Below the pieces are notes generated by a model, which was not told the DNA's origin, made no database searches, and saw only the letters and a program-made list of their open reading frames with translations. From assembly GCA_018267705.1 (NCBI GenBank), contig JAFDXX010000007.1, positions 186,001 to 250,000 of the forward strand: a stretch of DNA of 64,000 nt. Reading direction: 5' to 3'. This document shows positions 17,102-25,367 of this stretch, piece after piece. The DNA comes from Bacteroidota bacterium (GTDB taxonomy: Bacteria; Bacteroidota; Bacteroidia; Chitinophagales; Chitinophagaceae). Made by a program: the position numbers and the translations under genes. Each line of letters begins with the position of its first letter. Within the stretch, counting starts at the first letter, position 1.

Positions 17102-17836
17102 TTATTTATGGCTGTTTAACAAACCCGCAGCAGCTTCATCTACAAACCAATGCAACGCTCCTTGTGTAGGTTGAATAATTTGTGAAGGATATAAATCAAT
17201 ATTTTTTTCTCCTTCCAATACTTCTTTTAATGCAGATGCTTTATCAGTACCTGTTACTAAGAAAGTAATGCACTTTGCTTTGTTTACTATAAGAGCAGTT
17301 AATGTAATGCGATACATATTTTGTGATAACAACCAAAAGCTTGTAACCCACTTTTTATTTTCATAAATAACAGGTTGATGTGGAAATAAAGAAAGTGTAT
17401 GGCCATCATTTCCCATACCCAATAATACTAAATCAAAACTGCTATAATGTTGTTGAAAGTATTGCTGTATAACGTTTTCATATTGTTGTGCAGACGCTTC
17501 GGGTGTAATATTTTCGGTTGGTATGATATGAATATTTTCTTTAACAACAGGAATGTGATTTAATAAAGTATCAAAAGCCATTTTTGCATTATTCCGTTCA
17601 TCATTTAAAGAAACAAATCTTTCATCTCCCCAAAAAAAATGAAGCTTACGCCAATCAATTTTATTTTTATAGTTTTCTGATGCTAATAATTCATTTAATT
17701 TTTGGGGTGTATTACCCCCAGATAATACAATACTAAATTTATCTTGTACTTGTAATGTTGTGTTAATATAATTAACCAACCAATCTGCAAAAATTTTATT
17801 CAACACATCAGCATTTTTATAAATATGTAATTGCAT
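17102..17836 (-). CDS. pgl: 6-phosphogluconolactonase
   Basis: Hydrolyses 6-phosphogluconolactone in the oxidative pentose phosphate pathway. The 244-residue protein is of the DevB/SOL sugar-isomerase-like type: SGGNTPQKLNELL (about 39-51), the HFFWGDERFV motif (about 66-75), LLGMGNDGHTLSLFP (about 135-150), and VTGTDKASAL near the C-terminus. No zwf or gnd is adjacent. A nitroreductase gene lies 20 bases upstream on the same strand and is probably co-transcribed. Cytoplasmic. Confidence 0.93.
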   Translation of the reverse strand: MQLHIYKNADVLNKIFADWLVNYINTTLQVQDKFSIVLSGGNTPQKLNELLASENYKNKIDWRKLHFFWGDERFVSLNDERNNAKMAFDTLLNHIPVVKENIHIIPTENITPEASAQQYENVIQQYFQQHYSSFDLVLLGMGNDGHTLSLFPHQPVIYENKKWVTSFWLLSQNMYRITLTALIVNKAKCITFLVTGTDKASALKEVLEGEKNIDLYPSQIIQPTQGALHWFVDEAAAGLLNSHK

Positions 17837-17856
17837 ATCATTATTATTTAAGAATA

Positions 17857-18444
17857 TTATTCATTTACCCAAATAACTTTTTCTTCTAAAGGGTTTCTTT
17901 TAGCTCCGGTAGATGGAATGGCTATATGACCAATATAAAAAAATCCTAATAACTTATCTTCATCCTTTAAACCAAAAAAAGGTTTTGCATTATTCATATA
18001 AGTAATGCCGCCTGTTGTCCAATAACCTCCTAAGCCATAAGCACTAACACTTAAATAAATATTTTGTACAGCACAAGCTACCGCTTCTACTTCTTCAATT
18101 TCAGGAATATGCTTATCTGCATTACGTTTCATTCCAATTGAAATAATATGCGATGCCAATAAAGGTTGTGTTTGTAGTTTTATATATTTTGCTTCTTTAA
18201 ATAATTCTCCACTTTCTTGTTTGTACAATTCACTTTGAAAATTTGCAAAAGTTTGCAGGCCCTTGTTACAGAATATTTTAAAAAACCACGGTTCTGTATG
18301 TGCATGATTAGGAGCCCACATAGCGTTAATTAAAATTTCTTTAATAATATTATCATCAATTTTTTTGCCTGCAATAAATTGATTGGGGAAAACCGAGCGG
18401 CGGTGGCGAATTAAATGATTTATTTCTGTTGTATTATACTTCAT
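17857..18444 (-). CDS. Nitroreductase family protein
   Basis: FMN-dependent NAD(P)H oxidoreductase of the nitroreductase fold, 195 residues. RHRRSVFPNQF (about 13-23) is the FMN-phosphate motif, WAPNHAHTEPW (about 48-58) the isoalloxazine-side loop, and GGYWTTGGITY plus LGFFYIG the C-terminal FMN and dimer contacts. It resembles YdjA-type minimal enzymes. Substrate is unknown; quinones, nitroaromatics or enones are typical. It shares an apparent transcript with pgl, where NADPH is produced by the same pathway, though a functional link is only suggestive. Confidence 0.88.
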   Translation of the reverse strand: MKYNTTEINHLIRHRRSVFPNQFIAGKKIDDNIIKEILINAMWAPNHAHTEPWFFKIFCNKGLQTFANFQSELYKQESGELFKEAKYIKLQTQPLLASHIISIGMKRNADKHIPEIEEVEAVACAVQNIYLSVSAYGLGGYWTTGGITYMNNAKPFFGLKDEDKLLGFFYIGHIAIPSTGAKRNPLEEKVIWVNE

Positions 18445-18532
18445 ATAAATATTTACTCAAAGAAAACACAATGATAGTGAAGGTTGTTTCGTTATAAGAA
18501 GTTTTGTTTGAAAACTTTATAATGATTAAGCA

Positions 18533-18805
18533 TTACCAGGCTTCGTTATCATTAACCGGTTTGTGGTTGTTAAATAATTTTTTGGTTGCTTGCTTTTGCT
18601 TAAGTCGGTCAATAATCATGTGGGCAATTAATTCTGCAGCATCTTTATTTTCGTTTTCTTGTAAAACAATTTTTAATTTTTTTTCATCTACATCAATCTT
18701 ATATAATAATTGAACAAGTGCAGTAAAATTATTGGTAATTAAATTATTTATTTCTTTACACAAATTATCAAAATGCATTGATTGTATTTTTTCTACTTCT
18801 AACAT
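18533..18805 (-). CDS. Small conserved acidic helical protein
   Basis: A 90-residue protein with no signal or TM segment. It reads as mostly helical, with MHFDNLCKEINNLI, ALVQLLYKIDVDEKKLK, and ENKDAAELIAHMIIDRLKQK followed by a polar tail ending DNEAW. The pattern is familiar from conserved hypothetical proteins of Chitinophagaceae, but no function is assigned. It stands alone, about 90 bases from the nitroreductase gene and 134 from the next gene. Composition and codon use are like those of neighbours, which supports a real gene. Confidence 0.7.
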   Translation of the reverse strand: MLEVEKIQSMHFDNLCKEINNLITNNFTALVQLLYKIDVDEKKLKIVLQENENKDAAELIAHMIIDRLKQKQATKKLFNNHKPVNDNEAW

Positions 18806-18939
18806 AGGTTTTAAAATAAATTTTACTATTATTTATTCTTGTTATGATATATTATGTAAGTATGTTCATTAACGAATTTAAAATTTCTACTTTTCTTTTA
18901 AGTGTTCTCTTGCGTGTATTGATTATAATGTATTAGGTT

Positions 18940-19725
18940 TTAATATTTCTCCATTACACCCAAGCCAAACAATGCAAAATCATATTTAACAGGATCTGCA
19001 GCATCAAAGGTTTTTAAAATATTAGTGAGTTCAACAGCAGCTTGCCAATCTATTTGTTGGCGAGGCAATAAATTAAAATGTTTGGCAACTCTTGCTACAT
19101 GTACATCAATAGGAATAATTAATTGTGATGGATGAATATTTTTCCATAAACCAAAATCTACGCCTTTATTATCGTTTCTAACCATCCAACGTAAGAACAT
19201 ATTTAACCGTTTTGCATTTGATTTTTTATGTGGTGTAGCAATATGTTTTTTTGTTCTTTCAGGAAATTCATTTAATGAGAAAAAATAATTATGAAAACCT
19301 ATTAGCATTGCTTCAACAGTGTTGCCATGTTTTGTAAATGCTGTTTCTAAAGTTTTGTGTGTGGAATAGTGATGTTTTAAAAATTCAATAAAATATAACA
19401 AATCTGTTGCATTAAATGTTCGATGTTTAAATTGCAATAAAGTTTTTAAGTCTTTTGAGGAATGCTGTGTAATGAATTGATACGGCTGCATTTCAAACAA
19501 CTGCATTAACTCTTTTGATTTATTAATAATAATGGTTCTGTTGCCCCAAGCAAATATGCTTGCATAAAATGCTGCAATTTCTATGTCTTGTTTTTTTGTA
19601 AATAAATGTGGAATACTAATAGGATCTTTTGTTATAAAACTTGGTTGATTGTATTGTTCAACTTTTAAGTCTAAAAAAATTTTAAGTGCGTGTTGGGTCA
19701 TTTTATCAATTTCAATATCATTCAT
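18940..19725 (-). CDS. TIGR02757 (DUF2400) family protein
   Basis: A 261-residue cytoplasmic protein of a family known from Bacteroidota and a few other phyla without assigned function. Landmarks are IEIAAFYASIFAWGNR (about 48-64), NAKRLNMFLRWMVR (about 175-188) and IPIDVHVARVAKHF (about 205-218). The helical pattern resembles HhH-GPD-like base-excision glycosylases, which is only a suggestion. Its start codon lies inside the end of the six-TM ABC gene (8-base overlap), so the two are translationally coupled. It is last in the SET/ATP-grasp/ABC gene run. Confidence 0.8.
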   Translation of the reverse strand: MNDIEIDKMTQHALKIFLDLKVEQYNQPSFITKDPISIPHLFTKKQDIEIAAFYASIFAWGNRTIIINKSKELMQLFEMQPYQFITQHSSKDLKTLLQFKHRTFNATDLLYFIEFLKHHYSTHKTLETAFTKHGNTVEAMLIGFHNYFFSLNEFPERTKKHIATPHKKSNAKRLNMFLRWMVRNDNKGVDFGLWKNIHPSQLIIPIDVHVARVAKHFNLLPRQQIDWQAAVELTNILKTFDAADPVKYDFALFGLGVMEKY

Positions 19726-20614
19726 TTACAACTGCCCTTTTCGTTTCTTCAATATCTTCTGTTTCTAATTCTATTCGTTTAGTTATATCATTTAAAAAAG
19801 TAAGGCGTTGCACGGTATAAGGTATAGTATCAAGCCCTGAAATAAATTTTAATATATAATTATAAATTCCAATAAGTTCTCCGGCATACACACCATCAAC
19901 TAAAATTTTCTTTTGTGTTACCATTAATGCAGCAGCAATTACAACAATTACCATTAATTCCATTACGCCAAAGTTCCATGCCTCTTGATCAGATATTTTT
20001 ATTTGCCATTTACGCAATCTATCGTAATGGCGGCGAATAGATAATGTATTTCCACCACCAATAATATTTACTTGTTCTTCTAATTCATCGTTCTTCGCTT
20101 TATTTAAACGTTTCATTCTTTTTCCATAGAAATAACTTATTAATGATACCGGAATTAATACAGCCATACAAATAAGTACAACATTTCTATCGTAAAAAAA
20201 TAAAAGAATTAATGAGCCAATTATATTATATGCCGCTTCCATTACATACACAAAATCAAACTCTAAAAAATCTACAAACTCTCTTGCTAAGGTTGAATGT
20301 GCACTTAATTTTGAAACTTCAGAGCTTGCATATTTTCTACTTAAAAATTTTGTAACCAATGAAGTGTAAATAGCCGAATAGGTTCTGGTATCATATCTAT
20401 GCCTAATAACACCGATAATAACCCATAACAATTGAATTAGCGATAAGATAATTAAGCCTTTGTAGTTTCCTTCAATTAAACCATCAACCGCTTTCCCTAA
20501 AAAAAAGGGGCGTAACAAAGAGCCTAACATTTCTAAAGAAAATAAAGTATAAGTAAGCAGCAGTTGCAACCTATGTTTATGAAAAATGGTTTTTATAATT
20601 GTTAACTGCGGCAT
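19718..20614 (-). CDS. Stand-alone ABC transporter six-TM domain, no ATPase
   Basis: A 298-residue membrane protein that reads like the transmembrane half of an ABC exporter: LLLTYTLFSLEMLGSLLRPFFLGKAVDGLI (helix 1 and coupling region), IILSLIQLLWVIIGVI, NIIGSLILLFF, VLICMAVLIPVSLISYFYG, LMVIVVIAAALMV and a C-terminal YTVQRLTFLNDITKRIE. It stops where a nucleotide-binding domain would begin; no Walker A or B sequence is present here or in an adjacent ORF. Its stop overlaps the next gene. It begins six bases after an open frame that may be the true end of the ATP-grasp-SET fusion gene. Function is unknown: regulatory, partner of a distant ATPase, or degenerate. Confidence 0.8.
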   Translation of the reverse strand: MPQLTIIKTIFHKHRLQLLLTYTLFSLEMLGSLLRPFFLGKAVDGLIEGNYKGLIILSLIQLLWVIIGVIRHRYDTRTYSAIYTSLVTKFLSRKYASSEVSKLSAHSTLAREFVDFLEFDFVYVMEAAYNIIGSLILLFFYDRNVVLICMAVLIPVSLISYFYGKRMKRLNKAKNDELEEQVNIIGGGNTLSIRRHYDRLRKWQIKISDQEAWNFGVMELMVIVVIAAALMVTQKKILVDGVYAGELIGIYNYILKFISGLDTIPYTVQRLTFLNDITKRIELETEDIEETKRAVVNE

Positions 20615-20726
20615 AAAAATTTACTTATAATACTTTGCTATTATTTTAAAATGGGATGGAATAAAGACGTGCAATTTAAATGCCTGTTTAATGTAGTAGT
20701 AAGTGGCGGTAAATTTAACGTAGAAT

Positions 20727-22151
20727 TTAATTGGCGGAAGATGACCTTTTGTCAATTGAATTATGAGCAGTGCCTCTAACAGTACCTCTGCAATTACTGC
20801 TACCACACTCACAATCAAAGGGTTGTGCGGTTTCATCTAAAAGGGTAGCATAGTCTAAAGTAAGTTCTTCGCCTTTGTTAATGTTTTGCAAAGCTATTAC
20901 GTTTAAGCCCAAATAAGCGGTATTGGCATTGCAACTGTGGTTTTGCGGAGCCCATTCTGCCGCATTTTCATCCCACAAAATATACACGTTTTTGCTTATT
21001 GGATAAGCGTAACGTTTAAAATCTTCTTGTTGTTTTTCGTTCCAATTAGCATCAACATATTGTTTGGTAACAATGCGTTGAGCTTTTTCTTCTCCTTTAA
21101 AAATTATTTCTTTGGCTTTGATATTTGTATTTGCATAAATACCATAACCTGCAATGGCGTTGCCTTTTACAATGTATTTTTTTTGTTTACGTTGATGGCG
21201 GGCAATACCTTCTTTAATGATATGATTTAGAAATCCTTGCGGACCTATTCCATCAAATTTTAAAATATAATCTGCACTGCCTTCATACCCGTTGGTGTAA
21301 AAAACAGAGCATGTAAAATTTATTTCTAAAAAATATAATTCATTTTTATCATTCATTCTAAAATCTAATCTGGCATAGCCTACACCATTGAATGCAGTGA
21401 AAATTTTTTGTGCTGCTTGCTGTAATTGGGCAGAAAGCAGTTTATCATTTACAGGAATATTTGCATCTGTATGCAACTCACTTGTTTTAAGAGCATAGGT
21501 TTTAAATTTATTTCCTTTGGGAAAAATAAACTCTATGGGCTGTAAGGCTGTACAGGTTTTACCATCATCATTAGCCATTACTAAAACAGTAAATTCTCTT
21601 CCTGCAATATATTCTTCTACTAAAATTTCATTGTATTCTTTACTAAGTGAATTTATTTTTTGTTGAAGTTCAGTTACATTGTTTACTAAAGAATGTTCAT
21701 CAACACCCAAACTATCTCCTGCCTTTGCCGGTTTTATAAATAAGGGATAGTGCAATAAATTCAATTCTTCAATGTTTAAAACATTATTATTAATTGTAAT
21801 ATAATTAGGTGTTAAAACATTGCTGCAATAAGCAACATATTTCATTAACTCTTTTGGTGGATCATATAATTGAATTGATGGACCTGTATGCGGAAGGTTT
21901 AAAATTTCTAAAGTATAAATAACATCAATACTTGGCACTTCCCATTCTAAATACCCTTCACATAAATTTATAAATATAGAAAACCCTTGTGTAGAAAGCG
22001 TTTTCAGTTGTTTATATGTTGTAAGTTTATTTAGAAAAATTGTTACTACTTCATTGTTGGGTAGTAATGTTGATAAATCTCTCGGTGGGTCGTAATATTG
22101 ATAATCTACTTGAGTGGTTGAATAATCGGGTAGCAGTACACAAACTTTCAT
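20727..22151 (-). CDS. ATP-grasp ligase fused to a SET methyltransferase domain
   Basis: A 474-residue fusion. Residues 1-310 form a D-Ala-D-Ala-ligase-like ATP-grasp: an N-terminal CVLLPDY lobe, FIKPAKAGDSLGV (ATP lysine region), ILVEEYIAGREFTVLV, and ARLDFRMNDKNELYFLEIN with the Mg-binding Asp, Glu and Asn. Residues about 325-460 form a SET domain: GYGIYANTNIKAKEIIF, APQNHSCNANTAY (NHSC knot), KGEELTLDY, then a post-SET cluster CECGSSNCRG that would bind zinc. It could join an amino acid or peptide by acyl-phosphate chemistry and methylate an amine. A +1 frame continues after an A4 run at 20747-20750 to a stop at 20621, six bases from the next gene, so the C-terminus may be longer. Confidence 0.85.
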   Translation of the reverse strand: MKVCVLLPDYSTTQVDYQYYDPPRDLSTLLPNNEVVTIFLNKLTTYKQLKTLSTQGFSIFINLCEGYLEWEVPSIDVIYTLEILNLPHTGPSIQLYDPPKELMKYVAYCSNVLTPNYITINNNVLNIEELNLLHYPLFIKPAKAGDSLGVDEHSLVNNVTELQQKINSLSKEYNEILVEEYIAGREFTVLVMANDDGKTCTALQPIEFIFPKGNKFKTYALKTSELHTDANIPVNDKLLSAQLQQAAQKIFTAFNGVGYARLDFRMNDKNELYFLEINFTCSVFYTNGYEGSADYILKFDGIGPQGFLNHIIKEGIARHQRKQKKYIVKGNAIAGYGIYANTNIKAKEIIFKGEEKAQRIVTKQYVDANWNEKQQEDFKRYAYPISKNVYILWDENAAEWAPQNHSCNANTAYLGLNVIALQNINKGEELTLDYATLLDETAQPFDCECGSSNCRGTVRGTAHNSIDKRSSSAN

Positions 22152-22171
22152 AAACAGTTGCCATTAATTTA

Positions 22172-23335
22172 TTATGAAGCAGCGGCTACTGCAGTTTTGC
22201 TTTTTCTTGTTTTTACTTGTACAATTTTTGCAGAAGATTTTTTACGATTAATGGCATCTTCTAAAATGTGTACGATTAATTCTTTAAATGTATTGTTGCT
22301 TAAACGCAGTATAGCACCTATTGATGTATAATTTTCATCATCACTTAAACCGCATTGTGCATTTACTTCTAACACATAAATGTTGCCATTTTTTTTATCC
22401 ATGCGTAAATCTACTCTGGTATAGCCTTTTCCTTTTACAGCCACATAAGCATTCCAACTAATTTGTTTTATTTTTTCATGTAATGAAATGGGAGGGGAAA
22501 CATATTCATAAAAATTTTCATTATTAGGCATAGGTGTTTCATCTTCATAAATTTCCCAAAGCCTATCAAATGATAAAAATTTTTCATTATCGGGTAATGA
22601 ATGATGAAAGACTCTTTCTACCGGTGCATATATTATAGCTGTTTCGGGTTTATTGTAGCTTCCTGCAATTAAAACAGTGTATTCGGGTCCATCAATAAAT
22701 TGTTCTGCAATAATACCATCGCTTGTTAGTTGCCAGCCTCTGTAACCATCAAACATTTTATAAATTTGTTCTTCTAGTTCATTATAATTATTTACAATAT
22801 TTTTTATTCCAACGCCCATGCTTCCGCCACTTACTGCCGGTTTTACAATTATGGGAGTTCCTAATTTTTCAAAAATATTTTTATCAATATTTTTTCTGTT
22901 TGAAATGGGCAACCATTGGGCAGTAGGTACATGATGTTTATCAAACGCTTTTTTCATAGGGAGTTTTGAAGTAGTAATATTGTAGAAATAATCATCTGCA
23001 CCGGTGTATAATAGTTGATGTTTTTCTATACAATGAATTATAGAAATTCCCGGTGTGCCGTTTACTTCATCACCATCGCATAAATTTAAAATAACAGGAA
23101 GTTTTTCTTTTTTTTCATTAACCGCAATACTTTCAATAATGGTTGCATAGTTGTTTAGTGTTACCGGTTGCCAAACCCATTCAACATTTAATTCTGAAAA
23201 ATTTTTAGTATACTCTTCAATACTTTGAGAAAAATCGTAATAATAATTAATATTAGCATCTTCTGTAATTAAAGAAGGGGCCAATACGAAAACTTTTATT
23301 TTTTGTAAAAAATTATGGTGTTGTTTTAAATGCAC
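22172..23335 (-). CDS. D-Ala-D-Ala-ligase-like ATP-grasp enzyme
   Basis: A 387-residue ATP-grasp protein. Motifs in order: VILNLCDGDEVNGTPG (substrate loop, about 80-96), PIIVKPAVSGGSMGVG (ATP-binding lysine and glycine loop, about 166-181), IAEQFIDGPEYTVLI, and YTRVDLRMDKKNGNIYVLEVN with the Mg ligands Asp, Glu and Asn. The C-terminal 25 residues are Lys-rich and look disordered. It is not a housekeeping Ddl: it is longer and lies between two SET-domain genes. The start is GTG at 23335, two bases after the stop of the SET gene, with no alternative ATG nearby, so translation is probably coupled. The substrate is unknown. Confidence 0.88.
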   Translation of the reverse strand: MHLKQHHNFLQKIKVFVLAPSLITEDANINYYYDFSQSIEEYTKNFSELNVEWVWQPVTLNNYATIIESIAVNEKKEKLPVILNLCDGDEVNGTPGISIIHCIEKHQLLYTGADDYFYNITTSKLPMKKAFDKHHVPTAQWLPISNRKNIDKNIFEKLGTPIIVKPAVSGGSMGVGIKNIVNNYNELEEQIYKMFDGYRGWQLTSDGIIAEQFIDGPEYTVLIAGSYNKPETAIIYAPVERVFHHSLPDNEKFLSFDRLWEIYEDETPMPNNENFYEYVSPPISLHEKIKQISWNAYVAVKGKGYTRVDLRMDKKNGNIYVLEVNAQCGLSDDENYTSIGAILRLSNNTFKELIVHILEDAINRKKSSAKIVQVKTRKSKTAVAAAS

Positions 23336-23337
23336 AA

Positions 23338-23832
23338 CTATTGGTTTAACATACGTTGTATAAAGTGTGTAAGCTTATATTTTACAAGAATCTCTGTGTT
23401 TATATGTGCTGCACCGCTAATAGTTTGCAAACAGTTGGCTGTACCGCATGTGCACGCAAAAGGTTGTGCCATACTCCATTCTGTTGAAGGATAAAAAAAG
23501 GTTAGTTCATCTCCGGGTTGTATTGTTTTTAATGCTATTAATTCAAATGAATGTGTATCAAAAAAAACATTAGGTGTGCAACTATGATTTATATATTGTA
23601 AAAAAACAGGATTTAAAATAATATGTTTTGTTTCTGCAATTTGTACCGTTAAATAAGTGGGTTGCGATAAAATTTTTTCTCCCGAAAAATTACAGATTAT
23701 ATCTCCTGCATTAAATGATGTAATGCTGTGTAAAGATTTTTCGCCGTTAATTTCATTTTGTAATATTTCGGCAAAACCATGATTACTAATTACACGGTAA
23801 TTGGTTTTAGTGGCTGTGGTTATTGCTGCCAT
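23338..23832 (-). CDS. Stand-alone SET-domain protein with post-SET cysteine cluster
   Basis: A 164-residue protein that is essentially only a SET domain: GFAEILQNEIN, AGDIICNFSGE, the knot motif YINHSCTPNVFF (about 81-92), PGDELTFFYPSTEW supplying the active-site Tyr, and post-SET FACTCGTANC (about 125-135). SET enzymes use S-adenosylmethionine to methylate lysine side chains. No chromatin substrate is expected in a bacterium, so a protein or peptide handled by the neighbouring ATP-grasp enzymes is the natural candidate (inference). It is the first gene of the run and is followed two bases after its stop by the ATP-grasp GTG start. Confidence 0.85.
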   Translation of the reverse strand: MAAITTATKTNYRVISNHGFAEILQNEINGEKSLHSITSFNAGDIICNFSGEKILSQPTYLTVQIAETKHIILNPVFLQYINHSCTPNVFFDTHSFELIALKTIQPGDELTFFYPSTEWSMAQPFACTCGTANCLQTISGAAHINTEILVKYKLTHFIQRMLNQ

Positions 23833-23988
23833 ATATAAAAGGTTAGTAATTGCTGAGATTAAAGTAAGAACAAATAGTTTAATAAAAGAAATACTAAACC
23901 ATTGTTGTGGATAAACTTGAATTAATGTTAATTAACTTGTAATACTATATGTGTAGGTAATTCATTTATTTGAAAGCAATAATTAAGC

Positions 23989-25287
23989 TTATTTTAAACG
24001 CATTATTTTTTGTGTATACGTTTGATTATCATTGGTTCGTAAAATAACAATATATATACCTGATAAAAGGTTATTTATATTAATGATATTTTTATTGCTA
24101 TGTATTAAGTTGGAATAAACTTTTCTTCCGGTTGCATCAAAAATAGAAACAGAAGTATAAGTATTGCAATTACCTTGGTCAATTGTTATAGATGAAGTAA
24201 ATGGGTTTGGATAAAAATAAACTTGCGGTAAAACAGTGCCGGGAGTATTTATACTGGTACAGCTTGTTGTTAAATATTTGGTAAGTACTTGCATTTGCAC
24301 TTTATCTCCATTTACATCTGGCTGTACAGATAATGAATAATTATTCCACCATTCTCCTGCAGCCCAATAAGAACCATTAATGCAATTGGTGCTTATATAA
24401 TTCATAAAAGTATCTAACACTGTAAGCCATCTTGGGTCATTATTAGGAACTCCATAAGAGCTAATAAACCCTTTTTTGTTATTTACTTTTAGCCATTCAA
24501 CAAAAGGCTTTGCACGTTTTATGCCGGTTAAAACATCGGCTTCTAACGAATCGTAAGATGTAGTAGTGTAATTACCTACACCATCTTTATCAAAAAAATT
24601 GTGTGCAGAAAAAATAATATTGTTATAAGTATCATATAGTTTACCTAACAAGCTGTTGCAAATACTCCAACATTCTGCTAAAGAACGTTTTTGTCCATCT
24701 ATTAAAATAGAAGTTTTTCTATCGGTAGTTCTTATAGAATCTATACATTCTTGTGCTGCTAAAACCCATGTATAGTAAGGCATGCTATCGGGTTGATTCA
24801 TTATTCCATATCCATAAATATTATTTCGTGTTTTAAAAACATCTGCTAGTTTTCTCCATACGTTTCCAAAATATGCTTTAGTTATGGTATCACCGGGTTG
24901 CCCTAAGCCAATGGGATACTCTGTATTTCCAATTCTGTATTTGCCATAGTTATGCATATCTAAAATAACCTGAATACCTCTGGTTGCACAAGTATCGGTA
25001 AATGCAGTTAGTCGGTTTAATTCTGCCGTATCTAATTCTGCACCCATTGCATGTTGTATTCTTTCCCACCTAAAAGGAAGCCTAAATAATTTAAAACCTT
25101 TTGAAGCAAAGTAATCTATGGTTGCAACTGTTGGGTAAGTATAATCTGTATTATAAATTCCAGGCATATTGGTTTGCCCAAACTCTGCACCGGCAAGGTT
25201 TATACCAAAAGGTAAAGTATCTGTAACAGGTTTACTATATAAAAATTGAGTACAGATTAAAAAAGCAAAAAAAAGATATAACTTCAT
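23989..25287 (-). CDS. GH5-fold secreted protein with T9SS sorting domain; both catalytic Glu replaced
   Basis: A 432-residue exported protein. A signal peptide (1-18) leads into a GH5 (cellulase-type) barrel: GINLAGAEFGQTNMPG, FRLPFRWERIQHA, VILDMHNYGKY and HNFFDKDG are all conserved. The acid/base position reads GIMNQPDSM, with Gln165 where GH5 has Glu, and the nucleophile position reads ISSYGVP with Ser277 where the neighbouring paralogue has GEFGVP. The protein is therefore predicted to lack hydrolase activity and perhaps only bind glucan. The last 80 residues (VYFYPNPFTSS... KIMRLK) are a type A T9SS C-terminal domain for surface export. The start at 25287 (MKLYLFF) is preferred over 25314. 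Confidence 0.88.
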   Translation of the reverse strand: MKLYLFFAFLICTQFLYSKPVTDTLPFGINLAGAEFGQTNMPGIYNTDYTYPTVATIDYFASKGFKLFRLPFRWERIQHAMGAELDTAELNRLTAFTDTCATRGIQVILDMHNYGKYRIGNTEYPIGLGQPGDTITKAYFGNVWRKLADVFKTRNNIYGYGIMNQPDSMPYYTWVLAAQECIDSIRTTDRKTSILIDGQKRSLAECWSICNSLLGKLYDTYNNIIFSAHNFFDKDGVGNYTTTSYDSLEADVLTGIKRAKPFVEWLKVNNKKGFISSYGVPNNDPRWLTVLDTFMNYISTNCINGSYWAAGEWWNNYSLSVQPDVNGDKVQMQVLTKYLTTSCTSINTPGTVLPQVYFYPNPFTSSITIDQGNCNTYTSVSIFDATGRKVYSNLIHSNKNIININNLLSGIYIVILRTNDNQTYTQKIMRLK

Positions 25288-25367
25288 AATAGTGCTGCAC
25301 AAATTTAAAGGCAATTAATATACAGCTATGAAGTAATAAGAAGAACTTACCTACAAGCAATAAACAA

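Noticed and set aside
20621..20836. 71-codon ORF as an independent small membrane protein
   Set aside because: Half of it lies out of frame inside the SET domain, and no start codon exists after the annotated stop. It is better read as a possible frame extension of the fusion gene (listed as a finding).
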